DNA of 9,861 bases. Source: an uncultured Oscillospiraceae bacterium (GTDB lineage: Bacteria; Bacillota; Clostridia; Oscillospirales; Oscillospiraceae). Under the pieces are notes generated by a model. That model had not been told where the DNA came from. It saw only the letters and a list, made by a program, of their open reading frames with translations, and ran no database searches. This document shows positions 1 to 6,132 of the stretch, one piece after another. The stretch lies in assembly GCA_904398675.1 (NCBI GenBank), contig CAJFPI010000048.1, forward strand, positions 1 through 9,861. Reading direction: 5' to 3'. The translations under genes and the position numbers were made by a program. Position 1 is the stretch's first letter. Every line of letters begins with the position of its first letter.

Positions 1-41
1 CTGACAAGGCGCTGGTCCAGGCGCTGGCCGTTTCAAAATAA
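1..41 (+). CDS. C-terminal end of an unidentified protein (partial)
   Basis: Reading from position 3, the frame gives DKALVQALAVSK and then a TAA stop at 39-41. The composition is plausible for a protein C-terminus, whereas the other two plus frames either stop at once or give Arg/Trp-rich nonsense. The gene begins outside the window, so neither length nor function can be judged. It would run convergently toward the leftward genes ending at 243. The stop codon overlaps the left arm of the inverted repeat at 40-101. With only twelve residues visible this remains a guess. Confidence 0.4.
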   Translation, partial: DKALVQALAVSK

Positions 42-101
42 ACCTTCATGCGCTATAGCGCACCACGATAATGGGCAAAAGGAAACTACGCATGAAGGTT
101 T
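40..101. repeat. 13-bp perfect inverted repeat with nested palindrome
   Basis: The arms AAACCTTCATGCG (40-52) and CGCATGAAGGTTT (89-101) are exact reverse complements separated by 36 nt. The 14-nt palindrome at 49-62 shares bases with the left arm, so the two hairpins cannot form together. Read on the minus strand, the far arm is followed by a T-rich tail (TTTATTTTG), so it could act as a weak terminator in that direction. On the plus strand it is followed by GCGC and has no T tract. A small dispersed repeat element is the main alternative. Confidence 0.6.
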
Positions 102-242
102 GCGCAGGCGGACCGCCCCCTGCCCACGCGCCTGGATCCTATGGCCGTGCCGCTTTCTGCAGCACATGGCCAATTTTGCTATGCAAAAATATAGCAAAAA
201 ACTCCGACAGCTGACCATATGGTCAGCTGCCGGAGTTCTCTA
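42..242. other. Non-coding gap dense in inverted repeats
   Basis: No credible gene lies here; short open frames lack ribosome sites and protein-like composition. Several inverted repeats are packed in. A perfect 13-bp repeat has arms at 40-52 and 89-101. A perfect 14-nt palindrome at 49-62 (TGCGCTATAGCGCA) overlaps its left arm. Six pairs can form between 105-110 and 129-134. A bulged 9-bp stem joins 142-150 to 162-172. A perfect 9-bp stem joins 174-182 to 191-199. The strong terminator at 196-237 follows. The gap could be a structured RNA, a repeat element, or stacked terminators between convergent genes; sequence alone does not decide. Confidence 0.5.
196..237 (-). terminator. Intrinsic terminator of the leftward deaminase-EEP unit
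   Basis: The stem pairs 200-206 (AACTCCG) with 231-237 (CGGAGTT), then has one A/C mismatch, then pairs 208-216 with 221-229 (CAGCTGACC/GGTCAGCTG) around an ATAT loop. On the minus strand it is followed by an uninterrupted T run (196-201 read as T). It starts six bases after the stop codon of the EEP gene that ends at 243. This is a textbook Rho-independent terminator. Confidence 0.92.
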
Positions 243-1334
243 TTATCTGGCTGTTTCCCGGAGCTGGAAATCCAGATACACCGGGTTGTGGTCGCTCCAG
301 CGGAAACCGGTGTCCACCGTTCCCCGGGAGACCACGGTAACATTGTCCGAGACGATGAATCCGTCCACCATGACCACATAGTTCTCCGGGCCGTAGGGCA
401 TGTCCGTGTTGCGGCAGGAGGGGATCGGATCGTCCTCGTCCAGGGGGGCGATGACCGCCAGCCCCTCCGGGATCAGCTCCGCCGGGATAGGCTGGGCCCA
501 GGTGTATTCCTCCCCGGACACGCCGAACACCTCATCAGAGTTGCCTAAAAGGTCCTTGTTGAAGTCCCCGCCGCCGATCACATAGTTGCCCGCCTCATAC
601 TCCGCCAGCATGTCCGAGAGCAGCATCTCCAGCTGCTCCTCGGCGATGGTCCCGTCGGAGGTGTAGGCGGAGAGGTGGAAATGGTAGAGCACCAGCTCCT
701 TCCCCCCTTCCACAGCGATGCGGTGCACGGAGTAGCACCGGTCCAGGTCCACCAGTTTCATCAAACTCTCCTCGATGGGCAGGCTCCGCCGCAGGGCGGA
801 GGTGATGGCGTAGCGGCTCATGGTGACAAGGCCGGAGCGGTTGGCACCGTGTGGTGAAAGGAGGGGCCAGAAGAGATAGGGACTGTCATAATTTTGGGCA
901 AAGCTGGCGTCATAGTCTCCCCCCAGGGCCTCCAGAATCATCGTCAGCTCATCCACATGGTGGCTGCGGGTGCCGTCCACGTCCACCTCCTGCAGCAGGG
1001 CAAAGTCCGGCTGCAGCGCCTGAATCTCCGCCAGCGCCCCCGTCACATTTTCCTCCACCGCCTGGGCAGAACGGGCCCTGCTCTCCTTCCCGCCGTCCAT
1101 AAAGAAGGTAAAGTCGTCGCTGTAGGCGCCAAAGCCGATATTATAGGAGGCCACCCGGTAGGTCTCACCCGGAGAAACCGCGTCGGCAGCAGCCTCTCCC
1201 GGCGTCACCATCAGCGGCATGTTATCCTCCAGCCGGTAATAGGAGCTGAACACATAAACTGCATAGATGCCTACTGTCAGCACCAAAACCCCCGCTATAG
1301 CCAGCAGAATCTTCCCCACTCTCCTTTTTCTCAT
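243..1334 (-). CDS. Membrane-anchored endonuclease/exonuclease/phosphatase family protein
   Basis: This 363-residue protein carries the EEP (exonuclease III/DNase I/inositol phosphatase) metal-dependent fold. A short basic N-terminus and a hydrophobic segment at about 9-31 indicate a signal anchor, so the catalytic domain probably faces outside. Family motifs in order: ASYNIG with N65, LLQEVD with E116 (metal-binding acid), the YHFHLSAY stretch at about 217-224, GGGDFN with D257 and N259, and WSDHNPV with D348 and H349. The catalytic set therefore looks complete. The family hydrolyses phosphodiester or phosphomonoester bonds in nucleic acids, lipids or sugars; the substrate cannot be read from sequence. 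The start is supported by AAAGGAG eight bases upstream. It lies 21 nt after the deaminase gene and is probably cotranscribed with it; the terminator at 196-237 follows. Confidence 0.88.
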   Translation of the reverse strand: MRKRRVGKILLAIAGVLVLTVGIYAVYVFSSYYRLEDNMPLMVTPGEAAADAVSPGETYRVASYNIGFGAYSDDFTFFMDGGKESRARSAQAVEENVTGALAEIQALQPDFALLQEVDVDGTRSHHVDELTMILEALGGDYDASFAQNYDSPYLFWPLLSPHGANRSGLVTMSRYAITSALRRSLPIEESLMKLVDLDRCYSVHRIAVEGGKELVLYHFHLSAYTSDGTIAEEQLEMLLSDMLAEYEAGNYVIGGGDFNKDLLGNSDEVFGVSGEEYTWAQPIPAELIPEGLAVIAPLDEDDPIPSCRNTDMPYGPENYVVMVDGFIVSDNVTVVSRGTVDTGFRWSDHNPVYLDFQLRETAR

Positions 1335-1355
1335 GTACCGCTCTCCTTTCCAATG

Positions 1356-1742
1356 CTAGATCCACCACATGGGCGTCAGTTCCTCCAGCGTGACCACCCT
1401 CTGGCCGTCCAGCAAAATTTCGATCTGGCCGCAGCCCTCCGGCATCAGCTGGACCAGCAGCTCCCGGCAGGCGCCGCAGGGCACGCCGCAGGTCCCGTCC
1501 GGCATGAGCACCAGCACCCGCCGGACCGCGGACTCCCCGCAGGTTATCATACGAAAGATTGCATTTCTCTCTGCACAAATACCGAGGCTGCAGCAGGCGT
1601 CCACACAGACACCGGTGTAGATCCGGCCCGACGCGGACTGGACCGCCGCAGCAACGCCGCCGGCCTCGATATGGCTGGAGATTTTTCTGTCCTGCCGCAC
1701 CGCCGCTGCGGCCCGGCGCATCTCCTCCCAGACCGGATCCAT
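1356..1742 (-). CDS. Cytidine deaminase-like zinc enzyme
   Basis: This 128-residue protein has the size and motifs of a cytidine deaminase superfamily member, which hydrolytically deaminates a nucleoside or base using zinc. CAERNAI gives zinc ligand C56 and proton-shuttle E58, and PCGAC gives ligands C89 and C92. The three-cysteine zinc site matches the tetrameric cytidine deaminase type rather than the His-containing dimeric type. The classical N-terminal region is divergent (SSHIEAGGVAAAV), so the substrate may not be cytidine itself. I chose the start at 1742 because AGAAGG lies a few bases upstream and the family alignment begins there; an ATG at 1823 would add 27 residues without a ribosome site or family resemblance. 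It is the first gene of a two-gene leftward unit with the EEP protein. Confidence 0.8.
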   Translation of the reverse strand: MDPVWEEMRRAAAAVRQDRKISSHIEAGGVAAAVQSASGRIYTGVCVDACCSLGICAERNAIFRMITCGESAVRRVLVLMPDGTCGVPCGACRELLVQLMPEGCGQIEILLDGQRVVTLEELTPMWWI

Positions 1743-1837
1743 CAGTTTTCCTTCTTCTGTATACACTGCGTTTTCCCCCGCATCCCGTCCGCCGTTCAAC
1801 GTTGCACCAACGCAGGACCTCACTTGATATTTTTATC

Positions 1838-1866
1838 AGTATAAGGCATTTCCCCGCCGAAAGCAA
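1838..1866 (-). promoter_or_regulatory. Probable promoter of the deaminase-EEP unit
   Basis: On the minus strand TTGCTT (1861-1866) is followed after exactly 17 nt by TATACT (1838-1843). The -10 box is strong and the -35 box keeps only TTG. It would give a leader of about 90 nt before the start codon at 1742. It lies just downstream of the rpmF terminator in the direction of transcription, which fits a new transcription unit. Confidence 0.55.
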
Positions 1867-1900
1867 GCGCCGCTCCGGTTCCTGTCCGGATCCGCACATA

Positions 1901-1933
1901 AGAAAAGGGCGGAAACACCGGTTTCCGCCCTTT
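1901..1933 (-). terminator. Intrinsic terminator of yceD-rpmF
   Basis: A perfect 13-bp stem pairs 1904-1916 with 1921-1933 around a four-base loop (ACCG on the plus strand). On the minus strand the stem is followed by TTTTCTTAT counting its closing T residues. It begins 15 nt after the rpmF stop codon. There is no T tract on the plus-strand side, so it works leftward. Confidence 0.9.
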
Positions 1934-1947
1934 CACCGTTTTGGAGC

Positions 1948-2142
1948 TTACTCGGCCACGGAGGACTTGACAACTTTGACCTGACGGCCGTTGTAAGTAC
2001 CGCACTCCGGGCACATTCTATGGGGCAGGCGCATCGCGCCGCACTTGGAGCACTTGACCATGCCGGGAACCTCCAGCTTCCAATGGGAGCTGCGCCGCTT
2101 ATCCCGTCTCGCCTTGGATACTTTTCCCTTGGGGACTGCCAT
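1948..2142 (-). CDS. rpmF: Ribosomal protein L32
   Basis: This 64-residue protein is the large-subunit ribosomal protein bL32. It begins MAVPKGKVSKARRDKRRSSHW, the family's signature N-terminus, and has a zinc ribbon with C31, C34, C44 and C47 (CSKCG ... CPECG), so it is the zinc-binding (C+) form. The length is normal. The start at 2142 is fixed by a near-perfect AGGAGGTG ribosome site seven bases upstream; the longer frame back to 2274 overlaps yceD and is not credible. It follows yceD by 35 nt, an association conserved widely in bacteria, and is closed by the terminator at 1901-1933. Confidence 0.97.
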   Translation of the reverse strand: MAVPKGKVSKARRDKRRSSHWKLEVPGMVKCSKCGAMRLPHRMCPECGTYNGRQVKVVKSSVAE

Positions 2143-2177
2143 GATGACACCTCCTGTATATCTGAATTTTGCTTGTC

Positions 2178-2678
2178 TTACTCGTCCTTGTTCAGAAGCT
2201 GTGCCAGCACCGCAAGTCTCGGATCGGTATCCGGCTTGCAGCCGCAGGGACCTTGGTTGAGATCCGCGCCGCACTTGGGGCAGAGGCCCTTACAATCCTC
2301 TGAGCAGAGGGTCTTCGTGTCCATCTCCAGGATAAAGACCGTCTTGGCCAGCTCTCCCAGATCAAGCTCGTCGTTTTCCAGCAGGATGATGTCGTCGTTC
2401 TCCTCGTCCTGAACCTCCCGGGCCAGCATGAACTGGGCGGTGACGGTCTTTGGATTGTCAAACGTCTTCATACAGCGGTCACACACAGAGCGGAGCACCG
2501 TTTTCGCTGTGAAGGACAGAAGGACCATCTCCGCAATATTCCGCACATCGCCGGTTACCACCACCGGACGCTGGATCGGATATTGTCCGCCGAAGTCCAC
2601 ATCGGACAGATCCATCTCAAAGGAGAAGTCCATCCTTTCTCCGGGGGCATTGATGACCTTTTTGACATTCAGCAGCAT
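2178..2678 (-). CDS. yceD: YceD/DUF177 family protein, rRNA-linked
   Basis: This 166-residue protein belongs to the DUF177 (YceD) family, which almost always precedes rpmF. In plants and E. coli the family has been linked to 23S rRNA accumulation. Visible family marks are CDRC (66-69), the acidic middle DEENDD (91-96) leading to LDLGELAKT, the GLCPKCG segment (131-137), and the C-terminal DPRLAVLAQLL. Cysteines at 66, 69, 125, 129, 133, 136, 145 and 147 suggest metal binding, as in Firmicute homologues. The start at 2678 is chosen over 2690 because GAGGTG sits about five bases before it, and the upstream ATG lies within that ribosome site. It is the first gene of the operon with rpmF. Confidence 0.9.
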   Translation of the reverse strand: MLLNVKKVINAPGERMDFSFEMDLSDVDFGGQYPIQRPVVVTGDVRNIAEMVLLSFTAKTVLRSVCDRCMKTFDNPKTVTAQFMLAREVQDEENDDIILLENDELDLGELAKTVFILEMDTKTLCSEDCKGLCPKCGADLNQGPCGCKPDTDPRLAVLAQLLNKDE

Positions 2679-2705
2679 AGTACACCTCATAAAGACACGA
2701 CTAGT

Positions 2706-2734
2706 ATTATAGTGTATCCTTCCCCGCTTGTCAA
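2706..2734 (-). promoter_or_regulatory. Consensus sigma-A promoter for yceD-rpmF
   Basis: The minus strand carries TTGACA (2729-2734), exactly 17 nt, then TATAAT (2706-2711), a perfect match to consensus in both boxes. Upstream (2735-2757) is an A/T-tract region including AAAAATTTTT, like an UP element. The predicted start is near 2699, giving a leader of about 20 nt. Such strength suits a ribosomal protein operon. Confidence 0.93.
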
Positions 2735-2759
2735 ATACTTTTTCAAAAATTTTTCCAGC

Positions 2760-4010
2760 TTATGCATTTTCCCGTTCCATGCGGACAAAGGGACGCCTGG
2801 AATAAGCGGCGACCAGCAGCGAAAGCGCCGCCGCGCCAAGGAACACGGCTGCCGGCGTATGGGCACACCAGTCAAAAAGCAGGCCGTAGGCGGTCTGCCC
2901 CAGAGGCGAGGCGCAGTTGGACACCGCCATGAGGAAGGCCATCACCTTCCCCACCAGGTGGGGCGGCGTCTCCCGCTGAACAGCGGCGCACAGGAGCACA
3001 GAAAACTGGGTGGAGGCTGCCATGGCCACAAAGCTCATGGCGGTGAGGAGGGCATAGGCCCCGGACACCGGCACGCCGGGCAGCAGCGCCGCCCCCATAC
3101 CCGCAGTGCACAGGGCGCAGATCCCCATGACCCAGCTGCCCTGCCGCAGCCGCAGCCTTCCGCCGAAAAGCCCTGCCAAAACGCCGCCGGCCAGACCGCC
3201 CAGGCCCAACGCTCCCTGGGTGACCCCCAGCTCCGCGTCTCCCAATCCCAGGAAATTGACCACCACCACCGGGATGCCCACGATCAGCGCCGCCGACAAC
3301 ACCAGATTAAACAGGGACAGCACTGCCGTTACAGAGAGGAGCACCGGCTTTTCCCGGCTGACATACCGCCAGCTCTCCCCCAGATCCTGCCGGACTACAG
3401 CCAGCATCCCTCCCCCCTTTTCCGGCCGCTGGTAAGGGATCCGAATAAAAATTTCCATCACTGCCGAGGCAAAAAAGCACGCTGCGCTGAGCAGAAGGAT
3501 CGGCACGATCCCCCAGCTGCCAAACAGCACCCCGCCCAGCACCGGCCCCACCAGGCTGGCGGAGGTGCTGACCATGTTGATCACGGCATTGGCCTGGGTG
3601 ATGCGCTCCGGCGCCACCAGTACCGGGATGCTGGCCTGGACCGAGGGCTGGTAGGCGCCGGAGATCCCATACAGCAGCATCAGGCACACGATCATCAGCG
3701 GTACCAGAGGAACCCTGCCGTGGAGCAGGTAAAAGGCCAGGATCAGCCCGGCGGTGCCAAAATCCAGAAACACCATAATATTCCGCTTGTTGACCCGGTC
3801 CGCCAGCACCCCGCCAAACAGGGAGAAAAAGACCATGGGGAGAAACGCTGCAGCGCTCACCGCCCCAAAGAGCGAAGAGGAGCCTGTCTCCCGCAGAAGG
3901 TACAGCGGCAGGGCAAAGCGCAAAATGGCGTTGCCGAACAGGGAGATAATCTGCCCGATGACAACCAGAGTAAAATCCCGGCGAAAAAGGGGTGCACATG
4001 TGTTTTCCAT
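2760..4010 (-). CDS. MFS transporter, probable drug efflux pump
   Basis: This 416-residue integral membrane protein is of the major facilitator superfamily, most like the MFS_3/DHA3 macrolide-efflux group, which exports drugs in exchange for protons. The classic motif A, GGVLADRVNKR (66-76, with D71 and R76), lies between helices 2 and 3. The segment QPSVQASIPVLVAPERITQANA (about 121-142) is typical of this group. Hydrophobic stretches alternate with short loops throughout, consistent with about 12 helices, and the basic C-terminus (YSRRPFVRMEREN) is cytoplasmic. The start at 4010 is chosen because AAGGAGG stands seven bases upstream; the longer frame to 4139 runs through the operator and terminator. 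It lies downstream of a TetR-family gene on the same strand, so it is likely the regulator's target. The substrate is unknown. Confidence 0.9.
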   Translation of the reverse strand: MENTCAPLFRRDFTLVVIGQIISLFGNAILRFALPLYLLRETGSSSLFGAVSAAAFLPMVFFSLFGGVLADRVNKRNIMVFLDFGTAGLILAFYLLHGRVPLVPLMIVCLMLLYGISGAYQPSVQASIPVLVAPERITQANAVINMVSTSASLVGPVLGGVLFGSWGIVPILLLSAACFFASAVMEIFIRIPYQRPEKGGGMLAVVRQDLGESWRYVSREKPVLLSVTAVLSLFNLVLSAALIVGIPVVVVNFLGLGDAELGVTQGALGLGGLAGGVLAGLFGGRLRLRQGSWVMGICALCTAGMGAALLPGVPVSGAYALLTAMSFVAMAASTQFSVLLCAAVQRETPPHLVGKVMAFLMAVSNCASPLGQTAYGLLFDWCAHTPAAVFLGAAALSLLVAAYSRRPFVRMERENA

Positions 4011-4067
4011 TGTCTGCCTCCTTACATTCATTCCAATAAATCGATTGTGTCCCGCTGTAAATTTCAA

Positions 4068-4096
4068 GTTATATAAACCGACCGTCGGTTTGTTTT
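4068..4096 (-). promoter_or_regulatory. Possible promoter of the MFS gene
   Basis: On the minus strand TATAAC (4068-4073) is a good -10 box. At 17 nt upstream stands AAAACA (4091-4096), which matches only the last three bases of the -35 consensus. The spacer (4074-4090) is almost exactly the operator palindrome at 4075-4091, so a bound repressor would block polymerase. The promoter is assigned partly from that arrangement. Confidence 0.45.
4075..4091. promoter_or_regulatory. TetR-type operator upstream of the MFS gene
   Basis: AAACCGACCGTCGGTTT is a perfect 8-1-8 palindrome, 64 bases before the MFS start codon. On the minus strand it contains ACCGACGGTC, nearly identical to ACCGATGGTC in the operator before the TetR gene. 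This shared core, and the position across the likely promoter, make it a binding site for the neighbouring repressor. Confidence 0.8.
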
Positions 4097-4104
4097 GGAC
4101 CCGG

Positions 4105-4128
4105 ATAAAACTGCCCCGCAGGGCAGTT
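4105..4128 (-). terminator. Probable terminator after the TetR gene
   Basis: An 8-bp perfect stem pairs 4109-4116 (AACTGCCC) with 4121-4128 (GGGCAGTT) around a four-base loop. On the minus strand the stem ends in TTTTAT. It lies about 50 nt after the TetR stop and before the MFS promoter region, so it would make the transporter depend on its own promoter. The T tract is short, so readthrough is possible. Confidence 0.65.
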
Positions 4129-4177
4129 GTTCTCCTCATTGCTGGATGGACTGCTGAACCACTCTGCGCAGCAAGGG

Positions 4178-4852
4178 TCAGGAATCGTCTTTCACCCGTC
4201 CCTTCTGCTGATCCTGCAGCTCCCTGGTATAGCGAACCATCGCCTCGATCAGATCATCGTCCAATACCTCAAATCCAAACGGCCGGGTCAGCTGGTTATA
4301 TAGAGTGCACCTGGTACGCATCTCCTCCGGCGTAGTTGGCTGCAGGGATGGGTGGAGCCAGACATCCGACAGGATCATCATGACCTCCGCCAGCTCCCGG
4401 GGATACTCCGTGTGGATAGAGCCGTCCGCGATGCCCTCCCGGAGAATCGGCTCGATGTAATCCGGCGCGCTGTCCTCATACACCCCGCGGATATCCATAG
4501 CGAGGAATCGAGGGTTATCCAGAAGGTAAGGCGTGATGTCCATGATCCGCCTCTGGTTGTGGGAGAGCAGCGCCTCCCGGAAGATCAGCCGCAGCTTTTC
4601 CAAACCATTCAGATCCCTGCGATCCCGGGTCTGCTCCAGGCGCTCCGCATTTTCCTGCCCCATCCGGTCGCAGATCTTGAGGAAAATGTCCTCCTTCGAG
4701 GCAAAATGGTGATAGATCGCCCCTTTGGACAGGCCCGTCATCTGGATAATGTCCTGAAGGGAGGTCTTATCATAGCCCCGCTCGGTAAACAGCTGCGCCG
4801 CAGCGTCCAGAATGCGGTTCACCGTCTCCTCCGGATATTTGTTGCGCGCCAT
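4178..4852 (-). CDS. TetR/AcrR family transcriptional repressor
   Basis: This 224-residue regulator has the TetR N-terminal DNA-binding domain. ILDAAAQLFTERGYDKTSLQ is helix 1 and the turn, followed by DIIQMTGLSKGAIYHHFASKEDIF, the helix-turn-helix (about 29-56) with the family's GAIYHHF recognition helix. The rest (about 60-224) is a variable ligand-sensing helical domain whose inducer cannot be predicted. The start at 4852 follows GGGGGAGGTG with good spacing and gives the usual basic MARNKYPEET N-terminus. It lies upstream of and in line with the MFS transporter. Two similar palindromes, one at its own promoter and one at the transporter's, imply autorepression plus repression of the pump, relieved when a toxic compound binds. 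Confidence 0.92.
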   Translation of the reverse strand: MARNKYPEETVNRILDAAAQLFTERGYDKTSLQDIIQMTGLSKGAIYHHFASKEDIFLKICDRMGQENAERLEQTRDRRDLNGLEKLRLIFREALLSHNQRRIMDITPYLLDNPRFLAMDIRGVYEDSAPDYIEPILREGIADGSIHTEYPRELAEVMMILSDVWLHPSLQPTTPEEMRTRCTLYNQLTRPFGFEVLDDDLIEAMVRYTRELQDQQKGRVKDDS

Positions 4853-4871
4853 AGGACACCTCCCCCTTTTA

Positions 4872-4890
4872 TACAGACCATCGGTCTGTA
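4872..4890. promoter_or_regulatory. Autoregulatory operator of the TetR gene
   Basis: TACAGACC and GGTCTGTA form a perfect 8-bp inverted repeat around ATC. The site begins four bases downstream of the -10 box of the TetR promoter and covers its start point. It shares the core ACCGAYGGTC with the palindrome at 4075-4091. Confidence 0.82.
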
Positions 4891-4893
4891 AAT

Positions 4894-4922
4894 ACCATAG
4901 CACGTCTCTGCCCTGCTGTCAA
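4894..4922 (-). promoter_or_regulatory. Promoter of the TetR gene
   Basis: On the minus strand TTGACA (4917-4922) is followed after 17 nt by TATGGT (4894-4899). The -35 is perfect and the -10 matches four of six. The transcription start would fall near 4887, inside the operator. Confidence 0.82.
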
Positions 4923-4939
4923 TTCTTTTTTCTTCACCC

Positions 4940-4968
4940 TTGCAAAAATCTCTCTCAGCCGGTAGAAT
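4940..4968 (+). promoter_or_regulatory. Promoter of the pseudouridine synthase gene
   Basis: TTGCAA (4940-4945), 17 nt, then TAGAAT (4963-4968) form a sigma-A-type promoter. It diverges from the TetR promoter, whose -35 box is only 17 nt away (4923-4939 between them), so the two promoters share one short intergenic region. Confidence 0.7.
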
Positions 4969-5001
4969 AGGGAGAACGAACGCAACGGAGGCGATCAGGA
5001 C

Positions 5002-5964
5002 ATGCGGGAAATCACCATTGGGAAAAATGACGCCGGGCAGCGGCTGGACCGGTTCCTCTCCAAGGCCATGCCTCTGCTCCCCCCTGCCCTGCTGCAGAAA
5101 TACATCCGCATCAAGCGCGTCAAGTGCAACGGTCAGCGGGCCCAGCGCTCTCAGCGGCTCCAGGCCGGCGACGTGCTGCAGCTCTACATCAACGACGAGT
5201 TTTTTGACCAGCCCCGGGAGGACAACCTCTTTCTCACCCTCTTCCAGCCAAAGCTCACCATCGTCTATGAGGACGAAAACCTGATGCTGCTGGATAAACG
5301 GCCCGGCCTTGTGGTCCATGCCGATGAAAACGAAAAGGTCAACACCCTGATCAACCACATCCAGGCCTACCTCTACCAAAAGCGGGAGTGGAATCCCCGG
5401 TGGGAGAACGCCTTCACCCCGGCCCTGTGCAACCGGATCGACCGCAACACCGGCGGCATCGTCATGGCCGCCAAAAATGCCGAGACCCTCCGCATCCTCA
5501 ACGAAAAGATCCGGGACCGAGAGATCACCAAGCGCTACCTCTGCATCGCCCTGGGGCAGATGGCGCCGCCGGAGGGGCGGATCGACTGCTTTCTCCTCAA
5601 GGACGAGAAGAACAACCAGATGAAGGTCTACCACCGCCCGGTCCCCGGGGGCAAGACCGCTGTGACGCTGTACAAAACACTGCAGCGGCGGGGCGAATTA
5701 TCTCTGGTGGAGGTGGAGCTGCTCACCGGCCGGACTCACCAGATCCGCGCCAGCTTTGCCGACGCGGGCCACCCTCTCCTGGGGGACGGGAAATATGGCC
5801 GTGGGGACGTGAACCGCCGGTATGGGGAGACCCGTCAGGCCCTCTACAGCTACTGCCTCCGCTTTGACTTCCCCACCGACGCCGGGCTCCTCAACTATCT
5901 GAAGGGACGGTCCTTCCAGGCCGACCACGTCCCCTTTGTGGAGAAATATTTCAAATCCCCCTGA
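5002..5964 (+). CDS. RluA-family RNA pseudouridine synthase
   Basis: This 320-residue enzyme isomerises uridine to pseudouridine in RNA, probably rRNA. An S4-like RNA-binding domain occupies about 1-65 (AGQRLDRFLSK ... VKCNGQRAQ ... LQAGDVLQLYI). The RluA catalytic domain follows: the entry strand VYEDENLMLLDKRPGLVVHADE (about 88-109), the catalytic loop RIDRNTGG (145-152) with nucleophile D147, ITKRYLCIALG (175-185), and LLTGRTHQIRASFADAGHPLLGDGKYG (about 240-266), all hallmarks of the family. The length is normal for RluD/YlyB-type proteins. GGAGG at 4987-4991 supports the start. RluA, RluC and RluD paralogues cannot be separated by eye, so no symbol is given. It is monocistronic, with its own promoter and a terminator overlapping its stop. 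Confidence 0.93.
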   Translation: MREITIGKNDAGQRLDRFLSKAMPLLPPALLQKYIRIKRVKCNGQRAQRSQRLQAGDVLQLYINDEFFDQPREDNLFLTLFQPKLTIVYEDENLMLLDKRPGLVVHADENEKVNTLINHIQAYLYQKREWNPRWENAFTPALCNRIDRNTGGIVMAAKNAETLRILNEKIRDREITKRYLCIALGQMAPPEGRIDCFLLKDEKNNQMKVYHRPVPGGKTAVTLYKTLQRRGELSLVEVELLTGRTHQIRASFADAGHPLLGDGKYGRGDVNRRYGETRQALYSYCLRFDFPTDAGLLNYLKGRSFQADHVPFVEKYFKSP

Positions 5965-6001
5965 GCAGGCGGCTCCTCCGCCGCCCCGGGGGATTTCTTT
6001 T
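5953..6001 (+). terminator. Terminator overlapping the pseudouridine synthase stop codon
   Basis: The outer stem pairs AAATCCCCC (5953-5961) with GGGGGATTT (5988-5996). Inside is a GC-rich hairpin around 5968-5986 (GGCGG ... CCGCC). CTTTT follows (5997-6001). The 5' arm lies in the last codons of the gene and ends one base before the TGA stop (5962-5964). Confidence 0.85.
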
Positions 6002-6097
6002 ATGCAGCGCGGCGGATATCTGCTGAACACCGCCATGCAGCGCGGCGGGCCTGCCGCGCAGAATCTGAAGTTTTACCCAGAATTTCTCTCTCCGCCA
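6002..6097. repeat. Gap with a 14-bp direct repeat and a GC hairpin
   Basis: ATGCAGCGCGGCGG occurs at 6002-6015 and again at 6035-6048, a 33-bp period. The second copy leads into a perfect 7-bp hairpin (6040-6046 with 6053-6059). No T tract follows, so it is not a clear terminator. I see no gene in this gap between the terminator and the pot promoter. Confidence 0.5.
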
Positions 6098-6126
6098 TTG
6101 ACTTTTTCGACAACCTTCGATATAGT
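6098..6126 (+). promoter_or_regulatory. Promoter of the potABCD operon
   Basis: TTGACT (6098-6103), exactly 17 nt, then TATAGT (6121-6126); each box matches consensus at five of six. The predicted transcription start is about A6133, giving a leader of about 185 nt before potA. Confidence 0.82.
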
Positions 6127-6132
6127 TATCCT

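Noticed and set aside
33..548. Two short frames on opposite strands that both begin MVSCRS
   Set aside because: The similarity arises because both start in the two halves of the terminator palindrome at 200-237; it is not a duplicated gene.
1743..1823. N-terminal extension of the deaminase to an ATG at 1823
   Set aside because: It has no ribosome site and no family similarity, and a good AGAAGG stands before 1742.
894..1844. Plus-strand open frame of 316 codons opposite the EEP and deaminase genes
   Set aside because: It overlaps both catalytic genes in antisense and has no protein-like pattern.
2583..4076. Plus-strand open frame of 497 codons opposite the MFS gene
   Set aside because: It is an antisense shadow; the minus strand gives a complete transporter with motif A and a strong ribosome site.
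4819..5634. Minus-strand open frame opposite the pseudouridine synthase
   Set aside because: It crosses two promoters and the start of the TetR gene and is the shadow of a clear RluA-family gene.
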